This document shows, piece by piece, positions 19,307 to 27,931 of a stretch of DNA of 64,000 bases; positions within the stretch are counted from its first letter, which is position 1, and every line of letters begins with the position of its first letter. The notes under the pieces were generated by a model, which had not been told where the DNA came from, ran no database searches, and saw only the letters and a program-made list of their open reading frames with translations. Source of the DNA: UBA1715 sp964346725 (GTDB taxonomy: Bacteria > Bacteroidota > Bacteroidia > Bacteroidales > UBA1715); NCBI GenBank assembly GCA_964346725.1, contig CAYFVM010000003.1, forward strand, positions 62,001 through 126,000. The letters run 5' to 3'. The position numbers and the translations under genes were made by a program.

Positions 19307-20866
19307 TTATTTTTTTGATTGATGTTCGTTACGAAGCAAATCGTTAACTTCTTTTACCGGATTGAATGTAATAGAAGGAACTTCAACAAAAATGGTGTTC
19401 CAATTTGACATAGCTCCATTCCATAATCCTGGAAGTTCCAATGCTTTTAGTGTTTTACCATCTTTACTTTTAGAAGTAATTATACCGGCTTCGTTGTCAA
19501 CGAATTTTTTCAAATCGTATTTTTTATCGCTAGAATCCATTACACCACATATTATGTCAACTGGGTTGAAGTGGGTCGATGCGTTGAATTTTTCTTGTTG
19601 CTCTTTTGATTTTGAATCAATTTGTGCTTTTTCAATAATTTGAAGCGTTTGTGAGCCATCTTTTTCTTGTACGAAAAATGGTCCGCCACCCGGTTCGCCT
19701 TCGTTTTTAACCATACCACATACACGAATAGGGCGGTGCAAGATGTCTAATAAATAGTCTTTGCAATCGTTGCGAGCCCAAGTCTCAAAACCTTCGGGCA
19801 ATATGTAGTTTAGCTCATTTTCTAAGAAATCAATGGCTTTACGCAAGCGTTTGTCAGACAAGTGGCGACAATATTTTACTTTTTCATACAGCTTAAACAG
19901 TGTTGACTGATAATGAATTAAAATTCCGGCAAGAGCTTTTTTATAGAGAATAGAAATCTCTTTGTAATCATCAGGAACTATGTTGTCAATATTTTTAATG
20001 AAAATAATATCGAAATTGAGTTCATTTAGATTCTCAATAAGCGCACCATGTCCGGCAGGGCGGAACAACAACGTATTGTCATCGTTTAAGAATGGAGTGT
20101 TGTCGGCATTTGCTGCAATAGTATCGGTGGTTGGCTTTTGAATGCTGTAATCAATGTAATACTTCGTTTTGTATTTTCCTTGATACTTACTTTTTACTTC
20201 AACAACTTTTGTCTTGAAGTTGTCCATAAACTCAGGAGAAACAGTAAAATGAAGGTTTACATCATTGCTTCTGTTTTGAGCATAGAGGGCTCCTTCTACC
20301 AAATGTTCTTCAAGTGGAGTACGATTGCCGTCTTCGTATTGGTGAAACAAAATCAAACCTTTGGGAAGATTTCCGTAGTTCAATCCTTTTTCAGTAAGAA
20401 TATGCTCTAAAATAGGCTTGTAGTCTTTCTTTTCAAGGAGTTCGTTTACATTGAACCCGTGTTTTGCAAGCACAATTTTCAATTCGTCGTAGAAAGCAAA
20501 TGAACTAATGTTTTCAATGAAGTTTTTTGCAGAATACAAACCACCATCGGAAAATAATTTCTTGTAGGATTCTTCAGAGCCATTGTATTCGTTCAAAAGT
20601 TCGTAAAGCATTTTGAACATGCGTGAAGCAGCACCCGAAGCTGGTACAAATTTTACGATAGATCTCTTTTTTTTCTTCTTGTCGTATAATTTTGCAAAAT
20701 CTGCAATTTCATCCTTGTCAAAATGTTTTATTCCTTTGCCAAGAATAGCTGGAGCAACAATATTGAGCGGTGTAAAACCTGTTTCAAAACGTTTTAATTG
20801 TTCTTCAATTTGTTCGAGTGTCATTCCTCGAAATTGAATTTCATGTAGATTAGATTCAGAAAACAT
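19307..20866 (-). CDS. DUF4301 family protein
   Basis: The 519-residue cytoplasmic protein belongs to a family well known in Bacteroidota but without a proven function. The N-terminal region contains IVKFVPASGAASRMFK (about 68-83), and later there are LLFRPAGHGALIENLNELNFDIIFIKNIDN and GEPGGGPFFVQ. These resemble features of nucleotide-diphospho-sugar transferase folds, so a nucleotidyltransferase-like activity is plausible. It has no signal peptide. It is the first gene of the DUF4301-comA-crcB operon and has a textbook promoter. Confidence 0.85.
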   Translation of the reverse strand: MFSESNLHEIQFRGMTLEQIEEQLKRFETGFTPLNIVAPAILGKGIKHFDKDEIADFAKLYDKKKKKRSIVKFVPASGAASRMFKMLYELLNEYNGSEESYKKLFSDGGLYSAKNFIENISSFAFYDELKIVLAKHGFNVNELLEKKDYKPILEHILTEKGLNYGNLPKGLILFHQYEDGNRTPLEEHLVEGALYAQNRSNDVNLHFTVSPEFMDNFKTKVVEVKSKYQGKYKTKYYIDYSIQKPTTDTIAANADNTPFLNDDNTLLFRPAGHGALIENLNELNFDIIFIKNIDNIVPDDYKEISILYKKALAGILIHYQSTLFKLYEKVKYCRHLSDKRLRKAIDFLENELNYILPEGFETWARNDCKDYLLDILHRPIRVCGMVKNEGEPGGGPFFVQEKDGSQTLQIIEKAQIDSKSKEQQEKFNASTHFNPVDIICGVMDSSDKKYDLKKFVDNEAGIITSKSKDGKTLKALELPGLWNGAMSNWNTIFVEVPSITFNPVKEVNDLLRNEHQSKK

Positions 20867-20886
20867 ACCTATATGATTTTATTATT

Positions 20887-20917
20887 CAAAAGTAGGCATT
20901 TCATTTAGCATATCAAA
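20887..20917 (-). promoter_or_regulatory. promoter of the DUF4301-comA-crcB operon
   Basis: On the minus strand TTTG (20914-20917), a 19-nt spacer, then TACTTTTG (20887-20894), about 20 nt before the start codon. Both boxes and the spacing fit the Bacteroidota consensus. Confidence 0.8.
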
Positions 20918-20941
20918 GCTCTTATATTTTTTTTGCAAAAA

Positions 20942-21791
20942 TCAGGATTCAAAAAACTCTTTTTTGAAGTTAACTAAGTAGATTTTTTCACTTGCACGAG
21001 TAAATGCTGTGTAAAGCCAACGCAAGAATTCTTTGGTAATCATATCGTCGGTAAGGTAGCCATGGTCAATATATACATGATTCCATTGACCGCCTTGTGC
21101 TTTGTGGCAAGTGATAGCATACGCAAACTTAATTTGCAGTGCGTTGAAGTAGGGGTTTTTCTTGATTTTTTCGTATTGTGTTCTTTTNNNNNNNNNNNNN
21201 NNNNNNNNNNNNNNNNNNNNNNNNNNNNNNNNNNNNNNNNNNNNNNNNNNNNNNNNNNNNNNNNNNNNNNNNNNNNNNNNNNNNNNNTTGGGCGGTATCA
21301 CCTAGGAGAATGAGTTTGCATTTATGTTCGTTAAAAACGAATCGGAATAAATCGTTGAGTAACGAACCGGAACCAAAATTGGAGTTTTCGCCGATAGTAT
21401 CAGACAACATTGATGATTCATCAACGATGTACACCATATTTTGTGCAGCATTGAAATTCATTCCAAATTTCTGTATACCATCGGAAACACTGTGCTGACG
21501 ATAGATTTTTTTATGGATAGTATATGCTGGTTGTGCTGAGTAATTAGAGAGAACCTTAGCTGCGCGTCCGGTTGGTGATAGGAGAGTAAATGGTATCTTC
21601 ATAGATTCGAGCGTATCAACCACTGCTTTAATTAACGTGGTTTTCCCCGTTCCGGCATAGCCGTTCATAATAAAAACCTCTTGTTCTGAAGTAAGGAATT
21701 GCGCTAATTTTGAAAAAGCCTGCCGTTGTCCATTGGTAGGTTTAAATGCGAATTTTGTCAGTAGTTGTTTTTCTATATAATTTGAGAGCAT
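20942..21791 (-). CDS. RecD-like ATP-dependent DNA helicase, interrupted by a sequence gap
   Basis: Superfamily 1 helicase related to the RecD/exodeoxyribonuclease V alpha C-terminal family. The start is set at 21791 (MLSNYIEKQ); the longer frame adds a weak leader. The N-terminal part has GQRQAF (Q motif), Walker A MNGYAGTGKTTLIK, the LLSPTGRAAKVLS segment and the Walker B-like VDESSM. The C-terminal part after the gap has FAYAITCHKAQGGQW and the motif VI region FLRWLYTAFTRASEKI. The two parts are in different frames because 100 N were inserted in place of unknown sequence. About 168 N-terminal and 81 C-terminal residues are present. Relatives are near 450-480 residues, so some 200 residues are probably missing. 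This is an assembly gap, not a pseudogene. Confidence 0.88.
21188..21287. other. assembly gap of exactly 100 N
   Basis: One hundred consecutive N, the conventional placeholder for a scaffold gap of unknown length. It lies inside the helicase gene. Confidence 0.99.
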
Positions 21792-21843
21792 AGCATTGGA
21801 AAAATTATTTTGTAATAATAGCAATAATGCACACAAAAAGTTT

Positions 21844-21851
21844 TATATTTG
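21844..21851 (+). promoter_or_regulatory. promoter -7 box for the 21888-23861 cluster
   Basis: TATATTTG about 36 nt before the first start codon. No clear -33 TTTG. Confidence 0.55.
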
Positions 21852-21887
21852 GCAACTAAATTTTTACAAGATATAAACTAATATAAA

Positions 21888-22514
21888 ATGAATAAAGGTC
21901 TTAAATTAGGTATTGAAATCACCTTAGGAATTGTGATTGTAGTTTTAAGTTATGTGATCTATGATACTATTATGGTTGATATTAGATTCGACAAGGAGAA
22001 AGCAAAACGTCAAAAATTAGTTATAGAAAAATTAGAGAATGCTCGAGAGCTTCAGTATGCGTATGAGGCCAAATATAATAAATATGCGAACAATTGGGAT
22101 GAATTGATTCGTTTCGCAAAAGAAGATTCTTTGGAGTTTACAAAAACAATTGGTGATATAGAAGATTCTGTTGAAGTAGCAGAAGGCCGTGCTTGGCAAG
22201 AAACAGTGAAAATTCCAGCATTTGAAAAATTAATGATGGATTCATTATTGACTCAAAGTTTTGTGCTTGAAGACATTGCAATAGTTCCAGGAATAAAAAA
22301 GGATACCGTATTTGAAATAGCTTCAGGTTCTATAGTTTCTGGTGGTGCAACTATTCCAACATTTCAAATGGGTGTTTCGTGGGATGTGTTGTTGTCAGAT
22401 CTTGAGCGTCAATTGGTTATAAATTCTAAATCGTATTCAAAGAAAATTAGTGGATACGAAGGATTGTGCATTGGAAAACTAGATGAAGCTTCAACAGAAG
22501 GAAACTGGAAATAG
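21888..22514 (+). CDS. membrane-anchored protein of unknown function, pseudopilin-like N terminus
   Basis: The 208-residue protein starts with one membrane helix (about 8-28), then a charged amphipathic helix with RFDKEKAKRQKLVIEKLENARELQYAYEAKYNKYANNWDELIRFAKED (given in parts here: the helix spans about 33-80). This layout, a hydrophobic helix followed by a helix ending in a tyrosine-rich YEAKYNKYANNW stretch, is reminiscent of type II pseudopilins, but no prepilin peptidase site is evident. The C-terminal half is beta-rich. It is followed 4 nt later by DUF3822 and then rsmD. Function unknown. Confidence 0.7.
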   Translation: MNKGLKLGIEITLGIVIVVLSYVIYDTIMVDIRFDKEKAKRQKLVIEKLENARELQYAYEAKYNKYANNWDELIRFAKEDSLEFTKTIGDIEDSVEVAEGRAWQETVKIPAFEKLMMDSLLTQSFVLEDIAIVPGIKKDTVFEIASGSIVSGGATIPTFQMGVSWDVLLSDLERQLVINSKSYSKKISGYEGLCIGKLDEASTEGNWK

Positions 22515-22518
22515 TATT

Positions 22519-23331
22519 ATGCGAGATATTACCTTTGTTACTGAAACGTATTCTAAACGAAAACCAAAGGATTATGAATTATCCATTTCGATTCGTCGAG
22601 ATGGATTTTCTTTTTTGATAACGCATAAGCAAGATGTAATGGCGTATTCTTACGTTATTGCTGTTGGCGAAGGAAGAGAAGCTACTTTTAAAGATTTTCT
22701 TGCTCAAGACATTTTACAGCCTATATTTAAATCAGTTTCTATAATATTGGTAGTGCCAAGATTTACACTCGTTCCAAAAAAATTTTACGATGATACATTG
22801 TTAGATAAATATGTAGCAATGAACTTTGAAAAATTAGAGAATGAGTCTATTATTACCTATGAATCGATAAATACAGATACAGTTGTGCTGTTCCCAATTG
22901 AAACGAGTTTCTGGGCAATGTGCAGATTTGCATTTAAAAAGAATGTTACTGTTTCGTATGTGCCACAAGTGGCTCCTATACTTGAAGCAAACTGTAAATC
23001 ACGCAAAGAAAAACTATGTATTTCGGTTGAAAATAGTTTTTTTACAGCTTTGTTTATAAAAGGAAAAGAACTTCGTTTTTGTAATGCTTTTGAGTTTTGC
23101 AATGTAAATGATTTTTTATTCTACGTGATGAACATTTTTGAACAACTTCGTCTTAATCCTTTGGAAGTAGAGGTAGAGTTGTCAGGGAAAATCAATGAAA
23201 AATCAGCATATTACACAGCAATTCAATTATTTGTTAAAAAGGTAGTGATTGTAAATCCTCCAAAAGATGCATATAAAGGTCTTCCATATATGTTGTTTTA
23301 CAATCATTGTAACGTGGCTCTATGCGAATAA
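22519..23331 (+). CDS. DUF3822 family protein
   Basis: I chose ATG 22519 (MRDITFVTETY), since the longer frame overlaps the end of the previous gene. The 270-residue protein has alternating beta/alpha segments (YELSISIRRDGFSFLI, LCISVENSFFTALFIKGKELRFCNAF, NPLEVEVELSGKI) that resemble the duplicated actin-like fold of PilM/Hsp70-type proteins, consistent with what is known of DUF3822. Residues 'in a row' show no catalytic motif. Its last bases overlap the rsmD start. Role unproven; the pseudopilin-like neighbour invites a comparison with PilM. Confidence 0.78.
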   Translation: MRDITFVTETYSKRKPKDYELSISIRRDGFSFLITHKQDVMAYSYVIAVGEGREATFKDFLAQDILQPIFKSVSIILVVPRFTLVPKKFYDDTLLDKYVAMNFEKLENESIITYESINTDTVVLFPIETSFWAMCRFAFKKNVTVSYVPQVAPILEANCKSRKEKLCISVENSFFTALFIKGKELRFCNAFEFCNVNDFLFYVMNIFEQLRLNPLEVEVELSGKINEKSAYYTAIQLFVKKVVIVNPPKDAYKGLPYMLFYNHCNVALCE

Positions 23332-23861
23332 TTAGTGGTGATTTGGGCGGACGGGTAGTGAATGCTCCAAAAGAATTTGAATTGCGTCCTACAACCGATA
23401 GAGCAAAAGAAAGCTTATTTAATATTCTCAACAACGAATTTGATTTCTCGGAAGTTAGCCTGCTTGATTTGTTTGCCGGTATTGGCAGTATTTCTTTAGA
23501 ATGTGCTTCTCGTGGCTCGTCATACATTGTGAGCGTTGAGAAAAACGGCAAGCATGCAGCGTTTATCAAACAAACTGCAGCAAAGTTTGGCATCAAAGGA
23601 ATGAAAGTTCTGAACGTAGAAGTACGCGATTTTCTCAAAATAGCCAATCGTGAATTTACCCTTGTTTTTGCCGATCCTCCATATAATTTACCATGGTTGG
23701 CAGAGATTCCCAATGCTATTTATGCCAGCAAAGTAGTTGGCGACGATACGTTGGTTATCGTAGAACATCCTGATTCGGTTGATTTTTCAAACCATCCAAA
23801 TTTTTCTCGCGTATGCAATTACGGCAAAGTTCATTTTTCGTTTTTTAGAACGAAAAAATAA
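23322..23861 (+). CDS. rsmD: 16S rRNA (guanine(966)-N(2))-methyltransferase RsmD
   Basis: SAM-dependent methyltransferase acting on 16S rRNA G966 during 30S assembly. The 179-residue protein begins MRIISGDLGGR and has LRPTTDRAKESLFNIL (family signature), SAM-binding motif I LLDLFAGIGSISLEC, and the catalytic FADPPYNLPW near residue 118. The start overlaps the end of the DUF3822 gene by 10 nt, indicating coupled translation. It converges on serB. Confidence 0.94.
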   Translation: MRIISGDLGGRVVNAPKEFELRPTTDRAKESLFNILNNEFDFSEVSLLDLFAGIGSISLECASRGSSYIVSVEKNGKHAAFIKQTAAKFGIKGMKVLNVEVRDFLKIANREFTLVFADPPYNLPWLAEIPNAIYASKVVGDDTLVIVEHPDSVDFSNHPNFSRVCNYGKVHFSFFRTKK

Positions 23862-23888
23862 ACTTTCAGCAACGAATTTCCCAGTAAA

Positions 23889-25127
23889 TTAATCTTCTTC
23901 TTCGTCAACCTCGCGGTCTCTGAAGCCTAGCATGTATAGGATTCCGTCAAGTCCGAGAGTGCAGATTTTATTGTCGGCATGCTCTTGTACTTTGGGTTTC
24001 GCATGGAATGCAATTCCAAGGCCGGCAATGTTTATCATAGGAAGGTCATTAGCACCATCACCTACGGCAATTACTTGTTCTAAGTGAATATCTTCTTTGA
24101 ATGCTATTTTGCGAAGCAATTCGGCTTTCATTTGGCCGTCAATAATTTCACCAACATAGTTTCCGGTTAGTTTTCCGTCTTTTATTTCAAGTTCGTTGGC
24201 AAACACGTAGTCTATACCAAGTTTTGTTTGCAAATAACGTCCAAAGAATGTGAATCCTCCGGAAAGAATGGCAACTTTGTATCCAAAGCGTTTAAGAGTG
24301 CGGATAAGTCGGTCGGCACCTTCGGTCATAGGGAGTTTGCGAGCAATGTCTTCGAGCACTGATTCGTCAATACCTTTGAGCAACTGAATACGACGGCGGA
24401 AACTTTCTTTGAAGTCAATTTCGCCACGCATAGCCGATTCTGTAATTTCAGAAACTTCTTTTTCTACGTTTGCGTATTTTGCCAACTCAACAATAACTTC
24501 CGTTTGGATAAGCGTAGAATCCATATCGAAGCAGATAAGACGGCGGTTACGGCGGAATGCGTTATCTTCTTGAAATGCAATATCGAAACCAATGCGTTTT
24601 GATATCTCCATAAAGTCAGCTTTCATTTTCTTTTCATCCGTTGGATTCCCACGAACTGACAATTCTACGCATGCTCTGTTTTTAGATTCAGAACCTGCTT
24701 TGAATGAAACACGACCACTCAAACGAGTGATGTTATCGATATTCAATTCTTGTTTGCACAAAACAGATGTAATTTCAGATAGATAACGAGCCTCAATATG
24801 GCGTCCAAACAATGTGAGAATGTAGCGTTTTTTACCTTGGTTTTGCACCCATTCTTCATAGATAACATCATCAATTGGGGTGAAACGTGCATTGATATCA
24901 CATTCGTATGCTTTGAATAATAACTCTTTAAGAACCGGTCCGCTTACACCTTCTTTGGGTAAACGAAACAATATACCTAATGATAATGTATCATGAATAA
25001 CAGCTTGACCAATATCAAGAATGTCGGCATGGTATTGTGATAAGATAGAGGTTAGAGCAGCAGTAACGCCCGGTTTATCTTTCCCGGCAATGCTCAAAAG
25101 AATTACATCTTCGCTATTGTTTCTCAT
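23889..25127 (-). CDS. serB: phosphoserine phosphatase with N-terminal ACT domains
   Basis: Last step of serine synthesis, removing phosphate from O-phosphoserine. The 412-residue protein has two ACT-like regulatory domains (about 5-85 and 95-180: SIAGKDKPGVTAALTSIL, YILTLFGRHIEARYL), then the HAD domain with catalytic DMDSTLIQTE (about 199), GGFTFFG and VGDGANDLPMI. The tail is acidic. ACT domains suggest feedback by serine or another amino acid. It converges with rsmD and no terminator hairpin was visible between them. Confidence 0.95.
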   Translation of the reverse strand: MRNNSEDVILLSIAGKDKPGVTAALTSILSQYHADILDIGQAVIHDTLSLGILFRLPKEGVSGPVLKELLFKAYECDINARFTPIDDVIYEEWVQNQGKKRYILTLFGRHIEARYLSEITSVLCKQELNIDNITRLSGRVSFKAGSESKNRACVELSVRGNPTDEKKMKADFMEISKRIGFDIAFQEDNAFRRNRRLICFDMDSTLIQTEVIVELAKYANVEKEVSEITESAMRGEIDFKESFRRRIQLLKGIDESVLEDIARKLPMTEGADRLIRTLKRFGYKVAILSGGFTFFGRYLQTKLGIDYVFANELEIKDGKLTGNYVGEIIDGQMKAELLRKIAFKEDIHLEQVIAVGDGANDLPMINIAGLGIAFHAKPKVQEHADNKICTLGLDGILYMLGFRDREVDEEED

Positions 25128-25309
25128 TGCAGATTTTTTTGCAAAAAAACATAAAAAGGGAGAAATAACAAAAAAAGATTGGTGTTTAATACCAGAAAAA
25201 TGTGAATTCGTATCTTGCTAAAATTTATATATGATTGTTTCAAGGTGTTTTTACTTTCAGTTTTTAACTAAATTTTCTAAAATAATTATGATTTATTAAA
25301 ACAACTCGC

Positions 25310-25317
25310 TATTTTTG
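25310..25317 (+). promoter_or_regulatory. promoter -7 box of asnA
   Basis: TATTTTTG, 22 nt before the asnA start codon; no clear -33 TTTG. Confidence 0.55.
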
Positions 25318-25339
25318 TGTCAAATTTAATACAAAACAT

Positions 25340-26353
25340 ATGGGGCAGACCGTTTTTTTACCAAAGAATTACACACCATTGTTGGATTTGCAGCAAACAG
25401 AATTGGCAATTAAATTAATCAAAGATACGTTTGAACATAATCTTTCTGTTGGATTGTGTTTGCGTCGTGTTACAGCGCCATTATTTGTACTCAAGGGTAC
25501 GGGTATCAATGATGATTTGAATGGTACAGAGCGCAAGGTTGCTTTTCCAGTAAAGGCACTCAATGATGAACAAGCAGAGGTGGTAAACTCTTTGGCTAAA
25601 TGGAAACGTATGGCTTTGGCAAAATATAACATACAGCCAGGTTATGGTGTCTTGACCGATATGAATGCAATTCGTCCGGATGAAGATTTGGATAATATCC
25701 ACTCTCTTTATGTTGACCAATGGGACTGGGAGCGTAGAATTACAGAGGAAGATAGAAATGCAACCTTTCTGCGTTTAATGGTGAAACGTATTTACGATGT
25801 AATGAAACATACGGAATTTGTTGTCTCAGAGGAATATCCACAAATTACGCCTATTTTACCCGAAAAAATCACATTCATTACTTCCGAAGAATTGTTGCAA
25901 CGTTATCCGAATTTAACACCAAAAGAACGCGAATATGAGATTACCAAAGAATGTAAGGCAGTTTTTATTATAGGAATTGGCGATGAGCTTTCTAATGGTG
26001 AAAAACATGATGGCAGAGCTCCCGACTATGACGATTGGAGTTTGAATGGTGACATTCTTTTGTGGAATCCTGTTTTGGAAAATTCGTTTGAAATTTCTTC
26101 TATGGGTATTCGGGTTGATGCTAAAGCAATGGCGTATCAGCTACAGAAAGCTAATGCAGAGAATCGCAAGGAACTTTTGTTTCATAAAAAATTACTCAAC
26201 AATGAGCTACCATTGTCTATTGGAGGAGGTATAGGGCAAAGTCGTTTGTGTATGTTTTTCCTTCGCAAAGCGCACATTGGTCAAGTACAAAGCTCTCTTT
26301 GGGGTGATGAAACTATTGAAATTTGCAAAGCAAATAATATTAATTTAATATAA
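25340..26353 (+). CDS. asnA: aspartate--ammonia ligase
   Basis: Makes asparagine from aspartate and ammonia with ATP. Its 337 residues match the AsnA family, a class II tRNA-synthetase-like fold. Recognisable stretches are LSVGLCLRRVTAPLFV, LNGTERKVAFPVK, VDQWDWERRI, GRAPDYDDWSLNGDIL and the C-terminal SIGGGIGQSRLCMFFL (motif 3-like). It stands alone with its own promoter. Confidence 0.96.
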   Translation: MGQTVFLPKNYTPLLDLQQTELAIKLIKDTFEHNLSVGLCLRRVTAPLFVLKGTGINDDLNGTERKVAFPVKALNDEQAEVVNSLAKWKRMALAKYNIQPGYGVLTDMNAIRPDEDLDNIHSLYVDQWDWERRITEEDRNATFLRLMVKRIYDVMKHTEFVVSEEYPQITPILPEKITFITSEELLQRYPNLTPKEREYEITKECKAVFIIGIGDELSNGEKHDGRAPDYDDWSLNGDILLWNPVLENSFEISSMGIRVDAKAMAYQLQKANAENRKELLFHKKLLNNELPLSIGGGIGQSRLCMFFLRKAHIGQVQSSLWGDETIEICKANNINLI

Positions 26354-26414
26354 TCGACTGCGTTGATGGTTGCATAAAATCAATGATTTTCTACGATTAA
26401 TACGCTATCTTTTG

Positions 26415-26422
26415 TATTTTTG
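26415..26422 (+). promoter_or_regulatory. promoter -7 box of yicC-gmk
   Basis: TATTTTTG, 18 nt before the yicC start. A second TATCTTTT-like sequence lies a few bases upstream. Confidence 0.5.
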
Positions 26423-26440
26423 TGAAAATATATTGAGCTT

Positions 26441-27316
26441 ATGATTCAATCAATGACGGGATATGGACGAACAGTTGTAGAACTTCCCGGAAAAAATGTA
26501 ATTGTAGAGATTAAATCTCTCAATAGTAAACAGCTAGATATAAACTCTAGAATAATAACAACATATCGCGACAAGGAATTGGACGTACGCAGTTACGTGT
26601 CGTCACAATTAGTTCGCGGGAAAATTGACGTTACTATTTCTCTCGAAGCAAAAGAAGACGTTGCTGAACGAAAATTACACACTGCTTTAGCTAAAGCGTA
26701 TTACAAAGAAATCAGTGAGTTAGCATCGGAATTACATGCGGAAAATTTTTCTGTTATGGATGCTGTTCTTCGTTTACCTGATGTATGGAGTACCGATTCT
26801 CAATCATTTGTGAGTGATGACGAATGGGAAAAAGTGATGGGTGGTGTGGTTTCCGCAACAAAAAACATGATAACTTATCGTTTACAGGAAGGTGAGGCAC
26901 TGAACAAAGATTTGCGCATGAATATCTCTGCTATTAAAGATTTGTCAGCCAGCATAGAACTTTTTGAGACTGCTCGTGTTGAGAAAATTCGCGATAAAAT
27001 TGAGTCTGCATTGGCGGAATTTATAGCATCAGACAAGATAGATAAAAATCGTTTGGAACAAGAAATGATTTTCTATATTGAAAGACTCGATATTAACGAA
27101 GAAAAAGTTCGTTTGGCTCAACATTGCAAATATTTTTTGGATACAATGGATGAAGACCCATATGCCGGTAAAAAATTAAATTTCATAGCACAAGAAATGG
27201 GCCGAGAAATTAACACAATGGGATCTAAGTCAAATGATGCAGATATGCAACGAATTGTTGTGCAGATGAAAGATTATTTGGAGAAAATCAAAGAACAGGT
27301 GTTGAACGTTTTGTAG
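26441..27316 (+). CDS. yicC: YicC family endoribonuclease
   Basis: The 291-residue protein starts with the signature MIQSMTGYGR and contains VEIKSLNSKQLDIN and RGKIDVTISLE (N-terminal domain), and KKLNFIAQEMGREINTMGSKSNDADM with VVQMKDYLEKIKEQVLNVL (C-terminal DUF1732 part). E. coli YicC has been reported as an endoribonuclease acting on small RNAs. gmk follows 7 nt later, a widely conserved pairing. Confidence 0.93.
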   Translation: MIQSMTGYGRTVVELPGKNVIVEIKSLNSKQLDINSRIITTYRDKELDVRSYVSSQLVRGKIDVTISLEAKEDVAERKLHTALAKAYYKEISELASELHAENFSVMDAVLRLPDVWSTDSQSFVSDDEWEKVMGGVVSATKNMITYRLQEGEALNKDLRMNISAIKDLSASIELFETARVEKIRDKIESALAEFIASDKIDKNRLEQEMIFYIERLDINEEKVRLAQHCKYFLDTMDEDPYAGKKLNFIAQEMGREINTMGSKSNDADMQRIVVQMKDYLEKIKEQVLNVL

Positions 27317-27323
27317 TAATGGT

Positions 27324-27890
27324 ATGGAAACACACAAAATGTTGATATTATCAGCTCCATCTGGTTCTGGCAAAACCACAATTATACAGTATTTGCTTAA
27401 AAAAGGAATGCCGTTGGAATTCTCTATATCTGCAACTACACGAGCTCCTCGGGGAACAGAACAAAATGGTAAAGAATATTATTTCTATACGGTAGATGAA
27501 TTTAAGCAAAAAATTCAACAAGGTGATTTTGTGGAATTCGAGGAAGTATATGCCGGTATATTTTACGGCACATTAAAGTCGGAATGCGAACGAATTTGGA
27601 AGAATGGTAATGTGATTGTATTTGACGTTGATGTTGCAGGAGGCGTGCGCCTAAAAAAAATGTTTGGAGAGCAGGCATTATCCTTATTTATTCAAGCGCC
27701 TTCAATAGAAATTCTTCGAAGTCGTTTGGAAAGTCGTAATACCGATTCGCAAGAAGAGATTGAAAAACGAATTGCTAAGGCAGCGTTTGAAATGCAATCA
27801 GCTCATCAATTTGATAAAATCGTTGTGAATGTTGATTTACAACGAGCTTGTAATGAAGTAGAGCATTTGTTGCAAGATTTTTTGAAATGA
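27324..27890 (+). CDS. gmk: guanylate kinase
   Basis: Phosphorylates GMP to GDP. The 188-residue protein has the P-loop SAPSGSGKTT close to the N terminus, the GMP-binding stretch SISATTRAPRGTEQNGKEYYF, and VDVAGGVRLKK. Length is normal for the family. It is co-transcribed with yicC. Confidence 0.95.
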   Translation: METHKMLILSAPSGSGKTTIIQYLLKKGMPLEFSISATTRAPRGTEQNGKEYYFYTVDEFKQKIQQGDFVEFEEVYAGIFYGTLKSECERIWKNGNVIVFDVDVAGGVRLKKMFGEQALSLFIQAPSIEILRSRLESRNTDSQEEIEKRIAKAAFEMQSAHQFDKIVVNVDLQRACNEVEHLLQDFLK

Positions 27891-27901
27891 AATAAACTTT
27901 A

Positions 27902-27909
27902 TATATTTG
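27902..27909 (+). promoter_or_regulatory. promoter -7 box of the 27932 gene
   Basis: TATATTTG, 22 nt before the start codon. It overlaps the short gap after gmk. Confidence 0.55.
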
Positions 27910-27931
27910 TAGAAATAAAAAAAAATAGATT

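Noticed and set aside
20942..21836. Helicase as a frameshifted pseudogene
   Set aside because: The frame change coincides with the 100-N gap of arbitrary length, so it is an assembly effect.
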